DNA from: Halodesulfurarchaeum sp. HSR-GB
Lineage (GTDB): Archaea > Halobacteriota > Halobacteria > Halobacteriales > Halobacteriaceae
Assembly (NCBI RefSeq): GCF_031432215.1
Contig: NZ_JAVKGN010000003.1
Location: forward strand, 40,879-104,878
Reading direction: 5' to 3'
DNA length: 64,000 nucleotides
Shown piece after piece: positions 24,894 to 34,822 of the stretch. The translations under genes were made by a program, and so were the position numbers. Every line of letters begins with the position of its first letter. Position 1 is the stretch's first letter. A model generated the notes under the pieces. The model ran no database searches. It saw only the letters and a list, made by a program, of their open reading frames with translations, and was not told the DNA's origin.

Positions 24894-25774
24894 TCTGTGA
24901 TCACCTCCGGAGTCGCCGACCGAACGTCAAAATTCGGGCTCTCGATGGGTTGGACGATGCTACAGACGTCGGCGTGAAACGAGTAGGGCAGGCGAGCGAC
25001 TCGCCGGCGGTCGGCTGTCACGACGGGGTCGATCGGGATCTCGTAGGTCTCGAGGAGGAGGTCGTTCAACACCTCGCGACTCGGTTCGTCGTATCGGTGC
25101 GCCGGGTCCGTATCGAGGAGGTAGACATGGACACCCTGCCCGCTGTACACGACCATCGTCTCCTTGGCGTCGAAATCGTCCTCGAAGATGTCGCGCACCT
25201 CGAACCCGTACTCGATAGCGCGGTCCACATCCTCGAATGCATACGGATACCCCTCGGGAGCGGCGTCGAGGAGGCCTGCGGCATCAAGGAGCGCATCGTC
25301 ATCCTGGCCGTCGACGTCCTCCGAGACCATATCCGCTGCTCGTTCCCGGGCGATTTCTTTCGCGTCGATGTCGACCAGGAGGACCCACGGCCGCTCCCAA
25401 TGATCCAGTGCGTAGTAGACGGCGTCGGGCCGTGGATCCGGTTTCTCCAGGACCTCCGGGTCAGCAAGCGCGAACTTGCTCCGTCCGAGTGGGTCGTTGC
25501 GAGCCGGATGCCGAATGAACTCCACGACGTCCTCGAAGTCGTCGAACTCGGGCGCTGTTCGGTCTCCCGATGCATCTGTCTGCCACGTATCTCGCCGGAT
25601 GAAGTCCTTGTCAGGGACATCGTCTTTGCGAACCGGATGGGGGTCTCGAAAGGCGACGGCGTACTGTTTCGGGCCGGTCGACGTGATGAATTCGGGGAGG
25701 TTGTCGATGTAGCGGGGGAACTCCTCGGCGTAGTACGCGTAAATCTCCTCGCGGGTTGCCTGTCGCCACGTCAT
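24890..25774 (-). CDS. PriS-like primase catalytic subunit
   Basis: The 294-residue protein shows the archaeo-eukaryotic primase pattern: the metal-binding pair in LLVDIDAKE, the MVVYSGQGVHVYLLD strand-turn with its S-G-x-G-x-H motif, and the third conserved part VTADRRRVARLPYSFHA. The chromosome-type enzyme is longer, so this is a compact plasmid version. It overlaps the VirD4-like gene by 4 bp upstream and the PriL-like gene by 4 bp downstream. It should make RNA or DNA primers. Confidence 0.5.
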   Translation of the reverse strand: MTWRQATREEIYAYYAEEFPRYIDNLPEFITSTGPKQYAVAFRDPHPVRKDDVPDKDFIRRDTWQTDASGDRTAPEFDDFEDVVEFIRHPARNDPLGRSKFALADPEVLEKPDPRPDAVYYALDHWERPWVLLVDIDAKEIARERAADMVSEDVDGQDDDALLDAAGLLDAAPEGYPYAFEDVDRAIEYGFEVRDIFEDDFDAKETMVVYSGQGVHVYLLDTDPAHRYDEPSREVLNDLLLETYEIPIDPVVTADRRRVARLPYSFHADVCSIVQPIESPNFDVRSATPEVITE

Positions 25775-28700
25775 TGGTTGACCTCCTGATCGAGATTCTT
25801 GAACCCTCGGACGGTGGTCATTCCCGCTGCACCGAAGTCCGCCACAGCGTCTCGGATCGTCGAGAACGACCGTGCGTCCCGTCCGCTGACACTCTCTTCG
25901 ATCCGGTCCGCGTGGGCCAGCTTGTCCAGAACTTCGATGGCCGTCTCGCGGTTGTTGAACGCCCAGATTGCGTCCGCATCTACCGAACTCAACTTATCGT
26001 AATCGTCGACCGGTGCGTGGGTGTTGTTGCTCGGGAGTTCTGCTTCCCCGAGCCAGACGAATTCACCACCCGCGTCGAACCCGGCGACGTCGAACACGGT
26101 GTCGTCATCGTGTTCGTAGTAAGGCTCGACGCGAGCGACGTCGTCCTGCTGCTGAAGCCACAGCTCGAGGAGTCTGACCCCAACCTTGTGCGGCGTTTTC
26201 CCTCCGATATCGCCCCTTCCGGGACCCACCTGCAGCTTTTCTCCGAGGAGCTCGCGCCCCGCTGGGAGGACGGTGTAGTATTTGCGGCCACAGGCCGAGG
26301 CTTCCTCGACGAGGTTCTGGTCGATAAGGCGGCGGAGATTGAGATCCTCGAACTCGTCTCGGAGCGAACGCATCGAGTCGAGGAGGGTGTACTCGGTAGC
26401 TTCCCTGTTCATGACGTCGAGGATGCGACTCAGGAAGCGGACGTCGTCACGACTGAGTCCCCGTTTTCGGAGTTCGTCATCGGTGACAGCCACATTGCTC
26501 TCCTGAACCGGAGTCGATCCGTTCTCCGGCTCCGTTCCCTGGTCATCAGTGCTCTCCTCCTCGTTGGATACTCCGAACAACGAGCTGATCTCCTGAGAGT
26601 CCTCATCGGGCGCACTCTCAGCGTCGTCTTGGTTGTCCGGCGCGGTCTCCGTCTCGGTCGTTGGTTGCTTGATAAACGAGGACTGAGTAGGCTCTGAGGC
26701 GGAACCACCGTCTTTGGACGGAACCGTCGTGTCGGCTCCCAAGCTTCCCCAGTCAGCATCCTCCGGGGCAGTGCTCGATTCAGTCCTCCCTGTAAGGCCG
26801 TACTGGGCCTGTGTCCGTTCCACCATCCGTGGCCGGGACACGGACTCGAAATGGTCTTCCTGCGGCTCTGTGAGCGGCTGGTCGCTTTCTGGATGCCCCG
26901 GCGCAATTGGGAGCGGCTTCAGCGAAAACGGAGCGGGCCCAGTCTCCCCGAACGACGGGCTCGGGAGTTGGGTGATCCACTCGCCACTCGGAAGTGTATT
27001 GATTCGGTTGCGGAGTTCGGTCGGGCTGAGGTCCTCGTGGGCGAGCGACTCAGCGAGGTCACGCTCGACCGAGATGTTGCCGATGAGCTTCGTCTTGATG
27101 TTGTTCAGCACCTCATCGTAGGCCCGCTCGTTCCGGTTGCGCACCTGTTCAGGAAACTGCATCACGAGTCCCATGCTCAGCCCAAACGACCGCCCCTGGG
27201 GCAGCAGCTGCTCGGAGACAAGCTTCGTAGAAGCGACCGGGGCTGCCTCCTCGATAATGAGGTTCGTGAGCTTCTCGTAGTCGGTCTGGCCGTCGCGCCG
27301 GCGCACCTGGACCGCGTCCCAGAGGTTACTCAACAGGAGCAGGGTGATCGCTCGCTGCGCCTCGGGACGGAGATCCCCGAAGTCGAACAGGATGGTGGCG
27401 TCTTCATCGAGGAACTCGCGGAAGTCGAAGTGATTGTCCACGTACTCGCCGTCGTCGTTCTGCTCGGGGACGTGACTGAAGATCCGACGGAGATGCGCGT
27501 CCTCTTTGAGCTTGTCGAGGCGGTTCCCGACGGCGTCCATCGACACCTGGAACTGGTGGTTGTCCTTCGCGAAGTGGCGCGTCAGCGATTCCTCGATGTT
27601 TTGATTGTCGGCTGAAACGGGCGGGATCGTCTGGTCGCGCTGCATCCGGAGGGCGGCGGCGAAGAGGTCGTCCAGCCCGAACACGTCGCTCCCGTACTCC
27701 TCGTCGAAGAGCGCCTTGATCAGGTAGCTGAGGATCTCGTTCGCGACGAACGCCTGGCCGTACTGCTCGCGGCCCATAATCATCCGGAGGATGTCGTGGA
27801 CGTGGTCGACCTTGTCCTGAATCGCGTCCTCGCGGTTGCGCCCGGCCTCCAGCGCAGGACGAATGTCGAAGAAGGAGAACGCGGGGATGGCCTCCGGGAC
27901 GCGGAATTGGTAGACGTCGTCCAACCCACCGAATTGCTCGTAGTGGCAGCGCAGATAGTTCTCGCACATCCCGTCGCCCTTCGGGTCGACGATGACGACG
28001 GGCCCGCCGGTCGTCTCCCGGAGCGAGAGAGCGTCGTTGATGATCGCCTTCGACTTCCCACCGCCCGTCGACGCGAAGCGACCGTAGTGCGTCGTCAACA
28101 GATCCGGAGGAATTCGAATTGGGTCTGGCCGCGGCTCGCCGTTCTCGTCGAGTGCGTACCCGATAGCCATCCCCTCCTGGAACTGATGAATCAGGTCTGG
28201 ATTCGGCCACGGCAGCGGATTCCGGCTTTGCTGTTCGGCGCGGGTACCCCGCGTTCCCTCGACCGTCAACTGTTCGGAAGAGGGAACCAACACAACGTTC
28301 GCGAGCTCTGTCCCACAGAGCACCAAATCGGGCCGGGTCTTGCCTCGTCCGGTCGTCAGTTCGCGGTTGAGGAGGCGCTGCAGGGCGGCCCGTGCCTTCT
28401 TCTCCTTCGTTTTCTCACGGAAGCCATTGTCACGGAGGCGTTTCCCCTCGACCTCGTAGAACGGCCCATCAAGTGGATCGAACACCGGCAGTAGTGAGTC
28501 CATTCGGGCATCGAGATCGTCGCGAGTGTCCTCGGTGGGGACGCCGACGGCGTGGATATTGGCCGTGAACGACCGTTTGGCGTTCTTCGCATCGATGTAC
28601 TCGATCCGCTTTTCGACGGATTCACTGATCTGCTGTTCGTTCTGGTCGCTCCGTTGGTCTTTGACCTCGAGCAACGACCCGACGACCTCTTGGAAGAACG

Positions 28701-29586
28701 TATCCCGGCCGTCGACGAGGTTCTCTTTCCGAACCTCCGCGTCGGACTGCCAGCTAGATCGTCGTTGGAAAACGACTTGGAACGCGGTCGGCGCTGTCGC
28801 CTCCATCAGGTGGTCGATAAGCGAAGCGAGCGCTGCGCCGGGTTGGTCGGCGGACGAGAGGTCTCCGGTCGTCTCCTTCGCCGTGAACGGCGTCAGCGAG
28901 GTCATCCAGTCCTGCTTTCGCGTCGTGGATCCACACCACCGGACACCGAGCGGCGAGACGGCATCTTTCGCTGGGCGAGCCAGAATCGTCCCCTCCGGTG
29001 TCATCGTCGGCTTCTCGATGGCCGGCCGCTCCCCGTCTTCCGGGAGGGAATCGGGCGGAGCTAGTTCGAGGACCGAGTCCCCGACAGCAATATGATGGTC
29101 AGGTACTGTGGTGGATGCCGTACCGCCGTCGACAACCGGATCTGCTTCGGCTGACTCGGAGTCACCTGGCCCCTCGTCGACGGGGTTGTACTGTTCCGCC
29201 GGGCCAAACTCGTACTGAAGCCGCCCGGCTTCGTAGTGGTTGACGAATTCCTGCGGTGTGAACTCGACCGGCTGAATGAGCCGGTCGGCGACGTCGACGT
29301 CGACGCGTTCGATGTCGAACGTGGCCGGGTAGATGGAACGGAGGCGTTTCTCGAGCGTATCGAGGTGCGCATCGGCCCCGTAGAAGAATTCCACCGGGTC
29401 GTCCGGGCCATCGCTCATCGCGAGAAACTCGAATCGGGGTGGTGTCTCACTGTGGAGCGGATTCAGCTTCGCCCCGAGGCCCGACGATCCGGGTGTGGTC
29501 AGTTTGTGGAGGCTGTCGAGGATACGGGGGATACTCTCCGGATCGAGTCGCTCGGACGTCGGCGTTACGCGCAGGTACTCAGACAT
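25771..29586 (-). CDS. VirD4/TraD-like conjugative coupling ATPase (1,271 aa)
   Basis: A very long ATPase. The Walker A motif RFASTGGGKSKAII is near residue 505 and a Walker B-like LTNLIIEEAAP near residue 775, with the TraG/TraD-like block VVIVDPKGDGMCENYLRCHY between. The N-terminal 480 residues (VTPTSERLDPESIPRIL...) and the acidic, low-complexity linker around 950-1080 are haloarchaea-specific. The C-terminal 190 residues form a separate winged-helix-like and nuclease-like module. Coupling proteins feed the relaxosome to the secretion channel at the inner face of the membrane. The start at ATG 29586 overlaps virB4 by 8 bp; the frame opens further upstream but inside virB4. Confidence 0.5.
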   Translation of the reverse strand: MSEYLRVTPTSERLDPESIPRILDSLHKLTTPGSSGLGAKLNPLHSETPPRFEFLAMSDGPDDPVEFFYGADAHLDTLEKRLRSIYPATFDIERVDVDVADRLIQPVEFTPQEFVNHYEAGRLQYEFGPAEQYNPVDEGPGDSESAEADPVVDGGTASTTVPDHHIAVGDSVLELAPPDSLPEDGERPAIEKPTMTPEGTILARPAKDAVSPLGVRWCGSTTRKQDWMTSLTPFTAKETTGDLSSADQPGAALASLIDHLMEATAPTAFQVVFQRRSSWQSDAEVRKENLVDGRDTFFQEVVGSLLEVKDQRSDQNEQQISESVEKRIEYIDAKNAKRSFTANIHAVGVPTEDTRDDLDARMDSLLPVFDPLDGPFYEVEGKRLRDNGFREKTKEKKARAALQRLLNRELTTGRGKTRPDLVLCGTELANVVLVPSSEQLTVEGTRGTRAEQQSRNPLPWPNPDLIHQFQEGMAIGYALDENGEPRPDPIRIPPDLLTTHYGRFASTGGGKSKAIINDALSLRETTGGPVVIVDPKGDGMCENYLRCHYEQFGGLDDVYQFRVPEAIPAFSFFDIRPALEAGRNREDAIQDKVDHVHDILRMIMGREQYGQAFVANEILSYLIKALFDEEYGSDVFGLDDLFAAALRMQRDQTIPPVSADNQNIEESLTRHFAKDNHQFQVSMDAVGNRLDKLKEDAHLRRIFSHVPEQNDDGEYVDNHFDFREFLDEDATILFDFGDLRPEAQRAITLLLLSNLWDAVQVRRRDGQTDYEKLTNLIIEEAAPVASTKLVSEQLLPQGRSFGLSMGLVMQFPEQVRNRNERAYDEVLNNIKTKLIGNISVERDLAESLAHEDLSPTELRNRINTLPSGEWITQLPSPSFGETGPAPFSLKPLPIAPGHPESDQPLTEPQEDHFESVSRPRMVERTQAQYGLTGRTESSTAPEDADWGSLGADTTVPSKDGGSASEPTQSSFIKQPTTETETAPDNQDDAESAPDEDSQEISSLFGVSNEEESTDDQGTEPENGSTPVQESNVAVTDDELRKRGLSRDDVRFLSRILDVMNREATEYTLLDSMRSLRDEFEDLNLRRLIDQNLVEEASACGRKYYTVLPAGRELLGEKLQVGPGRGDIGGKTPHKVGVRLLELWLQQQDDVARVEPYYEHDDDTVFDVAGFDAGGEFVWLGEAELPSNNTHAPVDDYDKLSSVDADAIWAFNNRETAIEVLDKLAHADRIEESVSGRDARSFSTIRDAVADFGAAGMTTVRGFKNLDQEVNQ

Positions 29587-31813
29587 TATCGTTCCCTTCT
29601 GTTGAACCCCCGTCTGGCTCGGCCTCGACGCCGTCTGACCCCTCGTTCGTTTCGCTCGTTCTATTCGTTCCGTTCGTTGCTCGGTTCTCGAGCTCCTCCT
29701 GGAACTCCTGCATCTCTGTATCGACGGCGCCGTCACCGGCGCCGGGCAGCGAGGACCGAACCTGTGCGGTCGGGTCGAAGTCGATAACCTGTTTCTCCTT
29801 GGGCATCGCCTCGACCTTCATCCCGCGCCACTCGCCGTCGACGCCGACGAGCGCCTCCGAGAACCCAGCGTCCTCGTTGCCCGGCACTGCGTCCTGCACG
29901 AATCGCATCTGCGCGTAGTTCAACCCGAACTCGTCGGCCCACTGGTCGTCCATCCCATCGAGGCGGTGGAACTGCTTGACTGCACACTGGTCGAGGATCG
30001 CTTCGGATTCAGCGTGCTCGAAGAACTCGTCGACGGTCTGTGTCACGAGTCGAATCGAGAGGTCGTGGTGCCGGTGGTGCCGGAAGACCGTCTCGAGGAA
30101 CGCCAGGCTCGCGGCGTCCTGCATGATGTACCGCGCCTCGTCGATGTAGAACACGACCTCCTTGTCCGAGACCTTTGCCCGCTCGTAGACTAGCGAGATG
30201 AGAAGCTGCATCGTCAGCGCCGTGCTGCTGTCCACGCTGCCCTCCTGCTGGGCGAGATCGAGGTAGATGACCTTCTCGTCGCGGATGTCGAACGCCGACT
30301 CCTTCCCGAGATTGGCGTGCCGACCTTCATCTTCGAAGGGGCGGAGCTGATCGAGGAGCCACGTCGCGTCTTCCTCAATCTTCCCGGCCTCCTCGTCGGA
30401 GCGGACGACAAACTCCTCGGGGTCGTCAACCATGTCCTCGAAGACGTCCATCATGTCCCGAACCGTCGGACTCGGATTGCTGTGCGTCGTGATGTCGTCG
30501 GTGATGTCGTTGCGCTTGTAGGCGCGCTTGAGGCCGAGTTCGAGCGTCGTCCGCCGGTCACCGAGTGAGATACCGCGGAGCGCGAAGAAGTTCGTCAGGA
30601 AGCTCATTGCGTCGTCGAGCTTTTCGTTGAACGGACTCGCGTCCTCGCCCATCGCGCGCTGGACGCGTTCCGGCGTCTGACGGATCTCCAATGGGTTGAG
30701 GCCGAGCGTCCCGCCGACGGTGATGCGCTTTGCATCGAGCGCCTCGGAGACGCCGGCCCAGTTGTTCAACGGTTCGAGGATGATGCCAATCCGATTCTTG
30801 CTCTGCTCGATGGAGCGGATGAAGTTCTGCTTCGAGCTAAAGGACTTCCCGGAGCCCGTGTCACCGACGGTGAACATCGCGTAGCCGTTGTCCCGGGCGA
30901 ACGGGTCGATGACGACGGGACTCTGATTGTCCTTGTGGATGCCGACCTCGACGCCGCCCTCCTCGAGGATCGTCGCGTTATGAGGAGCGGAGAGCAACGC
31001 GCCGACAGCGCCGCCAAGCGCGATGGACTCGCGCCCGAACTCGTTGTCACCGATCGGGGCTGCGGACTGGAGGGCGAGGTCCTGCCGACAGATGGCCGTC
31101 TTCGGTGTGAGGTTCGCGGGATCGTCGCGGAGCGTGCTCTTGACCTTCTGGACGGCATCCCGAAGGTCGTCTTTGTCGTCGGCGCGGACCGTGATGAACA
31201 TCCCCTGGTCGAAGACGTTCGCGCCGTTCTCGACGGCTTTGTACGTCGCGGCCGCCTCGTTCGCCCGCTCTTGGAGGTAGGCACTCCGGACGCTCTGTTC
31301 GAGGTCGGCGTCGACCTGGAGGTCGTCCGCGATGTCTTGGAGTTCGTTCCGGGCCCGCTGCTGGTTTTTCGGCGTGATGTGGGCGGTGAGATCGAACTCG
31401 ACGTCGGTCATCTCGAAGAGGTCGCTTAGGTAGCCATCGTTCGGGTAGTCGGCGTAGTCGGCGATGTACAGCGTCGTCGTCCACTGCTCGCCGACCCGTG
31501 CGGCTCGTGTTTCCCACTCGATGGTTTCCGGCGCCGTCACCGTCTTGTGCGACTCGGCGATGTCGTCGAGGAGCTGGCGTTCGCCGTGGCCGTCTTCGAG
31601 CGTCTCCTCGTCGAGGAGGTCGGAGAACTCGACCTCTTCTTCGTCCTCCTCGGTGTACCTGTCCCAGAGGAGCTTCCCGACGGCGCCGAGGACGACGACG
31701 ATACCGACGTAAAGTGCTGCACCTTCAGCCGAAGTCGGGTCCGAGAGCCACTCGACTAACTGACCGACAGCTCCGCTTCCCGACTGGAGGACCAGGTTAT
31801 GCACCGTGGTCAT
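29579..31813 (-). CDS. virB4: VirB4-like type IV secretion ATPase
   Basis: The 744-residue protein has a membrane helix near the N-terminus (GAALYVGIVVVLGAVGKLLW, 31-50), then the VirB4/TraC core: FTVGDTGSGKSFSSKQ (Walker A, about 310-325) and KEVVFYIDEARYIM (Walker B, about 548-560), with LVTQTVDEFFEHAES and the C-terminal QCAVKQFHRLD. VirB4 ATPases energise the assembly of pili and substrate transport in conjugation. It overlaps its upstream neighbour by 17 bp, indicating translational coupling. The C-terminal tail is a charged, threonine/asparagine-rich extension. Confidence 0.5.
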   Translation of the reverse strand: MTTVHNLVLQSGSGAVGQLVEWLSDPTSAEGAALYVGIVVVLGAVGKLLWDRYTEEDEEEVEFSDLLDEETLEDGHGERQLLDDIAESHKTVTAPETIEWETRAARVGEQWTTTLYIADYADYPNDGYLSDLFEMTDVEFDLTAHITPKNQQRARNELQDIADDLQVDADLEQSVRSAYLQERANEAAATYKAVENGANVFDQGMFITVRADDKDDLRDAVQKVKSTLRDDPANLTPKTAICRQDLALQSAAPIGDNEFGRESIALGGAVGALLSAPHNATILEEGGVEVGIHKDNQSPVVIDPFARDNGYAMFTVGDTGSGKSFSSKQNFIRSIEQSKNRIGIILEPLNNWAGVSEALDAKRITVGGTLGLNPLEIRQTPERVQRAMGEDASPFNEKLDDAMSFLTNFFALRGISLGDRRTTLELGLKRAYKRNDITDDITTHSNPSPTVRDMMDVFEDMVDDPEEFVVRSDEEAGKIEEDATWLLDQLRPFEDEGRHANLGKESAFDIRDEKVIYLDLAQQEGSVDSSTALTMQLLISLVYERAKVSDKEVVFYIDEARYIMQDAASLAFLETVFRHHRHHDLSIRLVTQTVDEFFEHAESEAILDQCAVKQFHRLDGMDDQWADEFGLNYAQMRFVQDAVPGNEDAGFSEALVGVDGEWRGMKVEAMPKEKQVIDFDPTAQVRSSLPGAGDGAVDTEMQEFQEELENRATNGTNRTSETNEGSDGVEAEPDGGSTEGNDNV

Positions 31814-32918
31814 CCTCCCGGCGCGAGTGGCCGATGATGGGTTGTTCGCGAACGACGCGCTCTGCCTTGTCGTAGTCGTGCTCGTGCCCGTTCCAGAAGT
31901 CCATATTCAGGACGAATAGCTCGACCGTGCTGAGTCGACGCGCGGACCACCCGGATGCTTGCTGGATGAACTCGGCGCGGACGTCGTTGACCCGGCTGTC
32001 GAGCTTCTCGAACATCTGTGCGCGGCGTTCGACGTCGGTGAGGTCCTCACGTCGGGTGACGAACGGGTTGAACAGGAAGCCGATGACGGGGAACTGCGTC
32101 AGCTTCTCGGCAGGAGTACCCTCATCGCGGAAGCGGTCGTAGACCTCCAACGGCGTGACCTCGACGCCGATGTAGTACCGAACCTGCTGAGTCCCCCGGT
32201 CACGCATCTCCTTCGGCCGCGTCTCGCGGTATTCCTCGAGGAGTTCTTTGAAGATCGAGTTCTCCGTGACGTCCTCATCGTTCAGTCGGTCTTCAATATT
32301 CTCGGTGATTTGTTCCACCGGAAATGAGCGGGTTGTCGCGTGGAGTTTGAGCTTCGAGTCCAGTTCTTTGTTGGCGAACTCTTCGCCGGCGTCCTGGAGC
32401 TGGGCCCAGTCGTCGGACATCGCGAAGTCCATGTTGCCGGGATTGATTTCGATGAACGCCTCCATCGTCCCGTCGGCTCGCTGTATCGCGCCAGCTCCCG
32501 GCCACGCCCGCTCGATGTTCGTGAGGTCCTGCGTTCGTTCGTCCGGCTTGAACGGCGTGTAGTTTGCGAGCCCGCCTTCGTTCCGCTCCGTCTCGTTAGT
32601 ACTACTGTCGGCTTCCTCCGGGGCGCTAAAAGTGATCCGGGGACGCTTGACGTACCGGTAGACGTCCTTCGTCCACGTCCACGCGTTGAGGTGGTCGGGA
32701 GAGACGTAGATGACTGCGACGCCGAAACCGAACCCGCCGGCGATGAACGGGAGGGCGAGCGATTCGATTCCGGTGAGACCAGCAACGAACAGCCCAATGA
32801 TCGGGAATGCGATGAGTACGCCGACATCGCCCTCCTCGATGTTGAGGTAGGGGATGCGACTTACTTCGCCGAACTGGTCCGTGATGCGTCGTGCGGCTGC
32901 GTCTTTATCTATGGACAT
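31797..32918 (-). CDS. VirB3/PrgI-like membrane protein with VirB4 N-terminal-like domain
   Basis: The 373-residue protein opens with two membrane helices (GVLIAFPIIGLFVAGLTG; FIAGGFGFGVAVIYVSP) in the PrgI/VirB3 pattern. The rest (GTMEAFIEINPGNMDFAMSDDWAQLQDAGEEFAN, YYIGVEVTPLEVYDRFRD) resembles the N-terminal half of VirB4 proteins. Such split or fused VirB3-VirB4 layouts occur in other conjugative systems. It would anchor the VirB4 ATPase to the membrane. It is followed by virB4 in overlap and sits 6 bp downstream of the VirB6-like gene. Confidence 0.5.
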   Translation of the reverse strand: MSIDKDAAARRITDQFGEVSRIPYLNIEEGDVGVLIAFPIIGLFVAGLTGIESLALPFIAGGFGFGVAVIYVSPDHLNAWTWTKDVYRYVKRPRITFSAPEEADSSTNETERNEGGLANYTPFKPDERTQDLTNIERAWPGAGAIQRADGTMEAFIEINPGNMDFAMSDDWAQLQDAGEEFANKELDSKLKLHATTRSFPVEQITENIEDRLNDEDVTENSIFKELLEEYRETRPKEMRDRGTQQVRYYIGVEVTPLEVYDRFRDEGTPAEKLTQFPVIGFLFNPFVTRREDLTDVERRAQMFEKLDSRVNDVRAEFIQQASGWSARRLSTVELFVLNMDFWNGHEHDYDKAERVVREQPIIGHSRREDDHGA

Positions 32919-32924
32919 GAATTG

Positions 32925-33986
32925 TTAGTAGCTTCCAGGGTCGTTCTCGGTACGCCGGTACGACGGCGTGGGGCTGTCTTCGTCGCTGTTCGCACCTCGA
33001 GCGGCCGCCTTCTGCGCGACTGCATGGCCGGCGGCGGCTTTCGGTCCCCACCGAGCGGCGGTCGTCGCGACGCCGGCGCCACCGACGTACGCACCGGCTG
33101 CGACACCACCGATGAGGGCTGCGCCTTTCGTCGCGCCACCGACGACCTTGGCAGTCAGTGGCGTCGCGTATTTGAACGTCTTCCAGGTCACATAGAGTGC
33201 GACGAGCGGTAGGGATACAGCGACTAGGTACTTGAGAAACACGGTCCCTGGCGTTAACGACCCACCAGCGTAGATGAGATCATATCCCTTGAGAACCATT
33301 GCTGCTGGAAGTGGGAGGACAGCTAGGGGAACGAACCGTTTGGAGAATCCCATTGCAATGTCGGAGATGACGGGAATATTCCCGTAGGCTAGGGCGAACG
33401 CAATCGGCATCCCGTATAGGTAGACGTAGAGTAGAATCATGCGAATGTAGAACAGCGCCTCCAAAGCCCACATCGAAATCCCACCGAAGAGGGCGAATAG
33501 TAGCCCTAGACCGGGGTTGGCAATAGATACACCCAAGAACTGTAGCATAGCTGCGGACACCGAAGAGAGATCGGGCATCAGGGCAATAGTGAATCCATCA
33601 ACGAGGTACAGGGTGAGGGCGCCGATCCAGTACCATGTGATGATCAGAAATGCTCCGACCCATGCAGTTTTCTTGGTCTTTCGAGCCTTGTAGGCACTTC
33701 CCATGTTGAAGATTCGAACCGTGTGGCGCCCCTGAACGCTCATCACGAGTAGCAGGAGAGAGATAAGCATGATTTCGCCACCAACGAGCCCATCTTGAAT
33801 CGCTGGCCAGGGCGCGTTGCTTGGCTCACCGAAAATAAATGCCCCATCTGTCTGTGGCGTTGGAGTTCCAAACATCCCCTCTGTCAGGGTCTGATACCCT
33901 GACCGGAGTCCATCCATGAACAGACCGATGAACCACTCAACGACATCCTTGATCCCCTCCAGTACGACATCTATGAGATCGACCAT
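32925..33986 (-). CDS. VirB6/TrbL-like polytopic membrane protein
   Basis: A 353-residue protein with at least six hydrophobic helices (for example EIMLISLLLLVMSVQ, AWVGAFLIITWYWIGALTLYLV, LLFALFGGISMWALEALF, FLKYLVAVSLPLVALYVTW), then an alanine/glycine-rich region (GGVAAGAYVGGAGVATTAARWG) and a polar tail. This is the profile of VirB6/TrbL proteins, which form the inner-membrane channel of type IV secretion. Its position between a lipoprotein and the VirB3-like gene supports that. There is no specific signature motif, so the call depends on topology and context. Confidence 0.5.
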   Translation of the reverse strand: MVDLIDVVLEGIKDVVEWFIGLFMDGLRSGYQTLTEGMFGTPTPQTDGAFIFGEPSNAPWPAIQDGLVGGEIMLISLLLLVMSVQGRHTVRIFNMGSAYKARKTKKTAWVGAFLIITWYWIGALTLYLVDGFTIALMPDLSSVSAAMLQFLGVSIANPGLGLLFALFGGISMWALEALFYIRMILLYVYLYGMPIAFALAYGNIPVISDIAMGFSKRFVPLAVLPLPAAMVLKGYDLIYAGGSLTPGTVFLKYLVAVSLPLVALYVTWKTFKYATPLTAKVVGGATKGAALIGGVAAGAYVGGAGVATTAARWGPKAAAGHAVAQKAAARGANSDEDSPTPSYRRTENDPGSY

Positions 33987-33988
33987 CG

Positions 33989-34822
33989 TCAGGTCTCCGT
34001 GATTGTGATTTCACAATCGCTCATCTCATCAGAACCAGAGTACTGGACATCAAACAATTTCGCGACCTCGTCGCCTCCGACTCGTGTCTCTACGAAAACT
34101 GTGAATTGGCCGCTGTTGCCTTCGGAAGAGCATCCCATTCCCTTCTCAGACTCTGAGCCGAATGGAAACGAGTTACTGAAGAGGTCCGTTGTCTCCCCAG
34201 GGTCGACTATTACTTGTTCAGTATCATACATCCCGTTTCCCTGGGGATTCTCGATTGGATTAGGGACGTCTCCAGCAAACACTAGTTCAACGATAGCCTC
34301 TGGACCAGTTCCCGTATTTGTCACTGTGACGAATGCCTCGCCGTTCTTCAATCGGTCCGTCTCAGTGTCGCCGTAGACTTCGTCCCACGGTTTGTCGGGA
34401 TTGTTTCGGAACAACCCAACATCTTGCATCTGAATTTCTGGTTGAATCTCGGTGGAACTCTCCGCAATCGTTTCCTCGCCTTTCAGTGCGACCACTCGGT
34501 ACTCACCGGGCGCGTAGGCGGTTCCAATCTCGAACGAGACCTGTTGAGCCCCGGCGGCCACGTCACGCTGTCCGAACAGCTCACCGTTCGGCTGGATGAG
34601 GTTAACCTGGCTGACGTCAGCATCAGCGGAAAGTTCGACGACGAGCGTCGTCCCCTCGACAGCGACAGGCTCGAGCGGACCTTGGCCGCCTGGAGAGGTA
34701 GTTCCGTCACCAGGCGTTCCAGAGCCGCCATCCTTGTTCAAGCAGCCGGCAACGCTCACGAGCGCAGCACCGGCGACTGTTCGGAGGGCGGTCCGTCTGC
34801 TGAGTACGTTGTGTTGAGTCAT
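33989..34822 (-). CDS. Tat-exported lipoprotein of the conjugation operon
   Basis: The ATG at 34822 gives MTQHNVLSRRTALRTVAGAALVSVAGC: a twin-arginine signal and a lipobox ending at Cys27. The 277-residue mature protein is acidic with Ig-like beta segments (TTLVVELSADADVSQVNLIQPNG; EAFVTVTNTGTGPEAIVELVF). It should sit on the outer cell surface beside the secretion apparatus. The frame is open further upstream to 34939 but that part lies inside the neighbouring gene, with which it overlaps by 4 bp. Confidence 0.5.
   Translation of the reverse strand: MTQHNVLSRRTALRTVAGAALVSVAGCLNKDGGSGTPGDGTTSPGGQGPLEPVAVEGTTLVVELSADADVSQVNLIQPNGELFGQRDVAAGAQQVSFEIGTAYAPGEYRVVALKGEETIAESSTEIQPEIQMQDVGLFRNNPDKPWDEVYGDTETDRLKNGEAFVTVTNTGTGPEAIVELVFAGDVPNPIENPQGNGMYDTEQVIVDPGETTDLFSNSFPFGSESEKGMGCSSEGNSGQFTVFVETRVGGDEVAKLFDVQYSGSDEMSDCEITITET

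Noticed and set aside
27404..28210. Minus-strand frame of 268 codons
   Set aside because: It is a shadow of the VirD4-like gene, arginine-rich, in a different frame of the same strand.
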